Shown here: positions 24,084-26,854 of the stretch, in pieces
Layout of the letters: each line of letters opens with the position of its first letter
Position numbering within the stretch: the first letter of the stretch is position 1
Origin: Desulfurococcales archaeon
GTDB taxonomy: Archaea; Thermoproteota; Thermoprotei_A; Sulfolobales; NBVN01
Length of the DNA: 26,854 nucleotides
Direction: 5' to 3'
Assembly (NCBI GenBank): GCA_026986255.1
Contig: JALSOX010000027.1
Span: 1 to 26,854 of the forward strand
The notes under the pieces: model-generated
What the model was told of the DNA's origin: nothing
Seen by the model: only the letters and a program-made list of their open reading frames with translations
The model's database searches: none
Position numbers and translations under genes: made by a program

Positions 24084-26141
24084 TTAGGGGCTGTGAATCC
24101 CACCAGAACCTATGGGAATGGCACCCTCAACCTTTATTGTGAAGGGCTGGAACTCCTTTCCATCTCCTTCATAGAACTTGGGGAGGAACTCCACGAAGCA
24201 TAGTCTCAGTGAATGAACAAATGCACCAATTATTCCGAACGCTATATTCAGCAGGTTGGTTAGTACCATGACGATGGATGTTGCTATAACGCCGAGGACC
24301 AATCCTAAAGCATGTATTGGTACTGCCGATGAAACAGCACCGCCGAGTTCTAAGGAAAGACCATTGAAATTCTGCGCTAGTAATGTAGTAGCAAGTCCTA
24401 TTCCTGCAAGCCTCGTGTACGACATTATGTCACCGAGAAGTCCTGTTAGGTCGAAGAGCCAGAATAATGAGCCCAGCCCCCTGTAAGCTATTAGCTTACC
24501 GGCAATTAGTAGGGATAACCCAGCGACTGCGCCGTACAGTAGGCAGTTTGCGAAGGAGTTCAAAGGCGCTGGTAAACTAACGTTAAGGAATTTATACAGG
24601 ACATATGGTATGCCGAATACCTCGCTTATGAAGAACCCCGTCTTGGAGATTATCTCTCCCATATTTCTTAATTTAATATACTTTATGAAGGAGAGAATAT
24701 GTGCTATGTTAACGTGCACTAGCCCAATAATTAATGCAAGGGTTATAAAGAACATAGGGTTAAGTAATGGCAGTAAAGCCTGTAATGTTGATCCTGAGGA
24801 TGCAACAAAGCTTATCCTACCGTCATTGAGGACTATTGAGTACCCGGCAAAGCTGTTGGAGAGTAAGCCGAAGAATATCGACGATAGTGAGAGGTACGTG
24901 CAGAGCTTCTTGAATAACCTATACCCTTCAGAGTAGGGGTTCTCTATGAACCCCGTTTTCTCTAGGAGGTAGTTAACTATGATGAACATAGCGGTGCCGT
25001 AGATCACATCAGCAAACATTAAACCGAAGAATAAGGTGAGGGAGTACGTAATTATTGGGGTTGGGTCGTACTCGTTGTAATTCGGGACGCCGTAAATCTT
25101 TGTTATCATTTCATAGGGCTTAAATATGCGTGGGTTCCTAAGCTTCGTCGGTGGTGTCTTATCGGGTGGCGGAGGGGAATCAACAACATACACGTATTTC
25201 AAGCCGGAGTAAAGGAAATCCTCCAACCACCTCCTGCTCGAGATAGGCACCCATCCCTCAATAGCGACTAGGTACCTCCCCTTTAAAGCGGAGAGAAGGA
25301 CTTGTAGCCTATCCCTGTACGCTGTGACCACCACCTTACCTAGGGCTAGGTCCTTTGAGACCTTGCTTACAAGCTTCTTGAATTCGTCCTTAAGTTTGCC
25401 TAACTCCGCGCGGAGATCCTTGATGCGCACTTTTAATTTACTCAGGAATTCTGAGACAGTGACTCGCTCTTCAGGTATCTCAATCACCTTACCCCCGAGA
25501 CTCTTGGAGATCTCATTAACAGCTTCTACATCACCCCTTGGGCCGGCAACTATGATTACTGCCTTCCTATACTCCTTTAAGGTCACTACGTCAAGCACTA
25601 CTCGATGTTTAAGGTCTTCAGGTAACTCAGCGAGAAATTCGTCAACGAGATCCTTCTCCAGCAGTATTGTGCGCGCAGCCACTACATTTCCGTTGAAGGA
25701 TATGTTATCGATGAGGGCATCGCCGTATTTCGGAATCGCGGACAATATTGACAATACCTGCAGGATCTCCTCAGACTTAGAGATCTCCTCGCTGATTCGC
25801 TCGATTCTAGCCTTAATACTCCTAGCTCGTTGCAAAGCTTCCGAGAGTTTACTCGATAGGCTTAGGAGGTAGTCATGGAGCTTACTTGCTGATATCTCAC
25901 CGTCTAACTTGACAAGGATCTGTTCAGGGATGATTGCGTCAAACTCACTGAGTATGCGTTCTAGCTTACGTAGCCTCTCAGCCTCCCTAGAGAGGGCCTC
26001 ACGGTCTTTTTCGCTGACCTCCGTAAGTAGCTCGGGGTGCAGGGAACCGGCGCTCTGGAGGGCCTCCAGTAATTTCCCAGCGAGTTCCTTCTCAGTAAGG
26101 ATCCTTACGTAAACTACCTTCTCTGGCGTGGATACGATCAT
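24084..26141 (-). CDS. atpI: A-type ATP synthase subunit I (a)
   Basis: This 685-residue stator subunit has a soluble coiled-coil half (residues 1-330) and a membrane half with about eight spans. The ion-path arginine is in the conserved block IMSYTRLAGIGLATTLLA. Other family features are PTKLRNPRIFKPYEMITKIYGVPNYNEYDPT before the first span and GLMFADVIYGTAMF. The ATG is two bases after the subunit H stop, with GGGAG upstream. It lies in the usual place after H and before K. Confidence 0.97.
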   Translation of the reverse strand: MIVSTPEKVVYVRILTEKELAGKLLEALQSAGSLHPELLTEVSEKDREALSREAERLRKLERILSEFDAIIPEQILVKLDGEISASKLHDYLLSLSSKLSEALQRARSIKARIERISEEISKSEEILQVLSILSAIPKYGDALIDNISFNGNVVAARTILLEKDLVDEFLAELPEDLKHRVVLDVVTLKEYRKAVIIVAGPRGDVEAVNEISKSLGGKVIEIPEERVTVSEFLSKLKVRIKDLRAELGKLKDEFKKLVSKVSKDLALGKVVVTAYRDRLQVLLSALKGRYLVAIEGWVPISSRRWLEDFLYSGLKYVYVVDSPPPPDKTPPTKLRNPRIFKPYEMITKIYGVPNYNEYDPTPIITYSLTLFFGLMFADVIYGTAMFIIVNYLLEKTGFIENPYSEGYRLFKKLCTYLSLSSIFFGLLSNSFAGYSIVLNDGRISFVASSGSTLQALLPLLNPMFFITLALIIGLVHVNIAHILSFIKYIKLRNMGEIISKTGFFISEVFGIPYVLYKFLNVSLPAPLNSFANCLLYGAVAGLSLLIAGKLIAYRGLGSLFWLFDLTGLLGDIMSYTRLAGIGLATTLLAQNFNGLSLELGGAVSSAVPIHALGLVLGVIATSIVMVLTNLLNIAFGIIGAFVHSLRLCFVEFLPKFYEGDGKEFQPFTIKVEGAIPIGSGGIHSP

Positions 26142-26143
26142 CT

Positions 26144-26449
26144 TTAGCTCCCTTGAGCAGTCCCCGCAACTAACTCTACAATCCTCGAAACGATTTCATT
26201 CTTGTACCGACTATACCTCTCCTCCATTACTCGCCTCCTCCTCTCGAAGTCCTCCTGCGCCTTCTTGAGTTTCACGCGGAACTCTCCCTCAATCTCCCTA
26301 ATCTCATCCTCGCTCAGTGGTGCGTCAATTTCTGCGCTTCTCAATGATTCTGCTTCCTCCCTAGCCTTACGTAATATCTCATCCGCCTCCTTCTTGGCCC
26401 TCTCTACGATCTCCCTGGCTTCCTTCTCAATATCGCTTAAGGAAGACAA
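26144..26449 (-). CDS. atpH: A-type ATP synthase subunit H (peripheral stalk)
   Basis: This 101-residue charged coiled coil (DIEKEAREIVERAKKEADEILRKAR and onward) pairs with subunit E in the peripheral stalk and corresponds to V-ATPase subunit G. The start is TTG 26449, right after GGGAGTGGGAGG on the minus strand; no better start codon is in frame. It is the first gene of the operon. Coiled coils are easily confused, so the call depends mainly on its place directly before subunit I. Confidence 0.87.
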   Translation of the reverse strand: MSSLSDIEKEAREIVERAKKEADEILRKAREEAESLRSAEIDAPLSEDEIREIEGEFRVKLKKAQEDFERRRRVMEERYSRYKNEIVSRIVELVAGTAQGS

Positions 26450-26534
26450 CCTCCCACTCCCTAAGATTTGTTAGGGGTTTTCAAATAAGCTTTAGCATAC
26501 TGAGGGAGACCATCAGCCCTCACACGGTTCTTCA

Positions 26535-26599
26535 TGCTTTTTAAAGTGTTTAATCCGCTCCGGAGTGGTCCTCATCATGTGCACGCTAATGTTTTTAGA
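26535..26599. promoter_or_regulatory. Divergent promoter region between the ATPase operon and PCNA
   Basis: CTTTTTAAAG near 26537-26546 is a near-palindromic TATA-like box that could serve either strand, and GTTTTTAGAA (26591-26600) lies 32-41 bases before the PCNA start. A CTCCGGAG palindrome stands between them. Assignment of each box is uncertain. Confidence 0.4.
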
Positions 26600-26631
26600 A
26601 ACTTAATTAACATTACTTCGGGATTGTTGAG

Positions 26632-26854
26632 ATGAGTGAGGAGTATATCGTCAAGTTCGAGCATTCTAGTGCTAAGCAATTAGTAACGGTTTTAGAGGCA
26701 TTAGGGAACATCGTCGATGAGGCTCTATTTAGGTTCACGCAGGAGGGCTTGACCGTTAAGGCACTAGACCCGGCGCAAATAGCGCTGATAATCATAAAAA
26801 TACCTTCGGAGGCATTCCTAGAGTACAGCATAGAGAAAGATCTGGAGGTCGGCG
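26632..26854 (+). CDS. pcn: DNA sliding clamp PCNA, 3'-truncated by the window
   Basis: The frame from ATG 26632 stays open to the window end (74 codons). It reads as the N-terminal part of an archaeal PCNA: a KFEHSSAKQLVTVLEALGNIVDEALFRF opening, then TQEGLTVKALDPAQIALIIIKI, which matches the family's FTxEGIxxxAMDPSxVALV motif. PCNA is the ring clamp that holds DNA polymerase and other replication enzymes on DNA. Crenarchaea often have several PCNA genes; which one this is cannot be told from the fragment. It diverges from the ATP synthase operon. Confidence 0.92.
   Translation, partial: MSEEYIVKFEHSSAKQLVTVLEALGNIVDEALFRFTQEGLTVKALDPAQIALIIIKIPSEAFLEYSIEKDLEVG

Noticed and set aside
25324..25872. 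182-codon plus-strand frame
   Set aside because: It is antisense to ATP synthase subunit I and has the Ser/Arg-rich make-up of a shadow frame.

Overview
This window is a stretch of a hyperthermophile-like archaeal chromosome, most likely Thermoproteota (Crenarchaeota); I cannot fix the order. The reasons are the archaeal A-type ATP synthase operon, an archaeal PCNA, geranylgeranylglyceryl phosphate synthase, a PIN-PilT-KH ATPase (PINA), an Elf1-type zinc ribbon, TATA-box promoters, GGTGA-type Shine-Dalgarno (SD) sites and frequent GTG/TTG starts.

Bases 1-8672 are mostly plus-strand metabolic genes: the 3' part of a molybdenum hydroxylase large subunit, a small unknown protein, a CBS-domain protein directly coupled to uracil phosphoribosyltransferase, a KaiC-like double-domain ATPase, a convergent minus-strand DUF4392 (D-glutamate cyclase-like) gene, an SRPBCC-like two-domain protein, and a TauE/SafE exporter with its DUF1634 partner. 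Bases 8673-10869 are accessory: a long gap, a two-gene unit for exported proteins of unknown function (the second apparently frameshifted), and a second gap.

Bases 10870-13803 are the most unusual part. A 45-bp perfect direct repeat of the 3' half of a tRNA-Gly(CCC) gene brackets about 2.9 kb. The intact tRNA sits at the right end and the orphan half-tRNA at the left, the signature of site-specific integration by a tyrosine recombinase. Just inside both ends lie repeated copies of TGATATGAAAGGT, placed like recombinase arm sites. The element has no recognisable integrase and carries three minus-strand cargo genes: a protein with an HEPN-like RX4H motif, a small zinc-ribbon protein, and a single-pass membrane protein of unknown family. 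It looks like a non-autonomous satellite element with possible defence or toxin cargo.

Bases 13863-17062 hold a minus-strand informational cluster in the order PINA, SWIM zinc-finger protein, Elf1-like factor, GGGP synthase, leading to the tRNA-Gly gene. tRNA-His lies on the plus strand upstream of it. Bases 17196-26449 are the complete minus-strand ATP synthase operon H-I-K-E-C-F-A-B-D followed by a UPF0216 gene. The K subunit keeps the residues known to bind Na+ in Enterococcus hirae NtpK, which suggests sodium coupling. Divergent from the operon, PCNA begins at 26632 and runs off the window.
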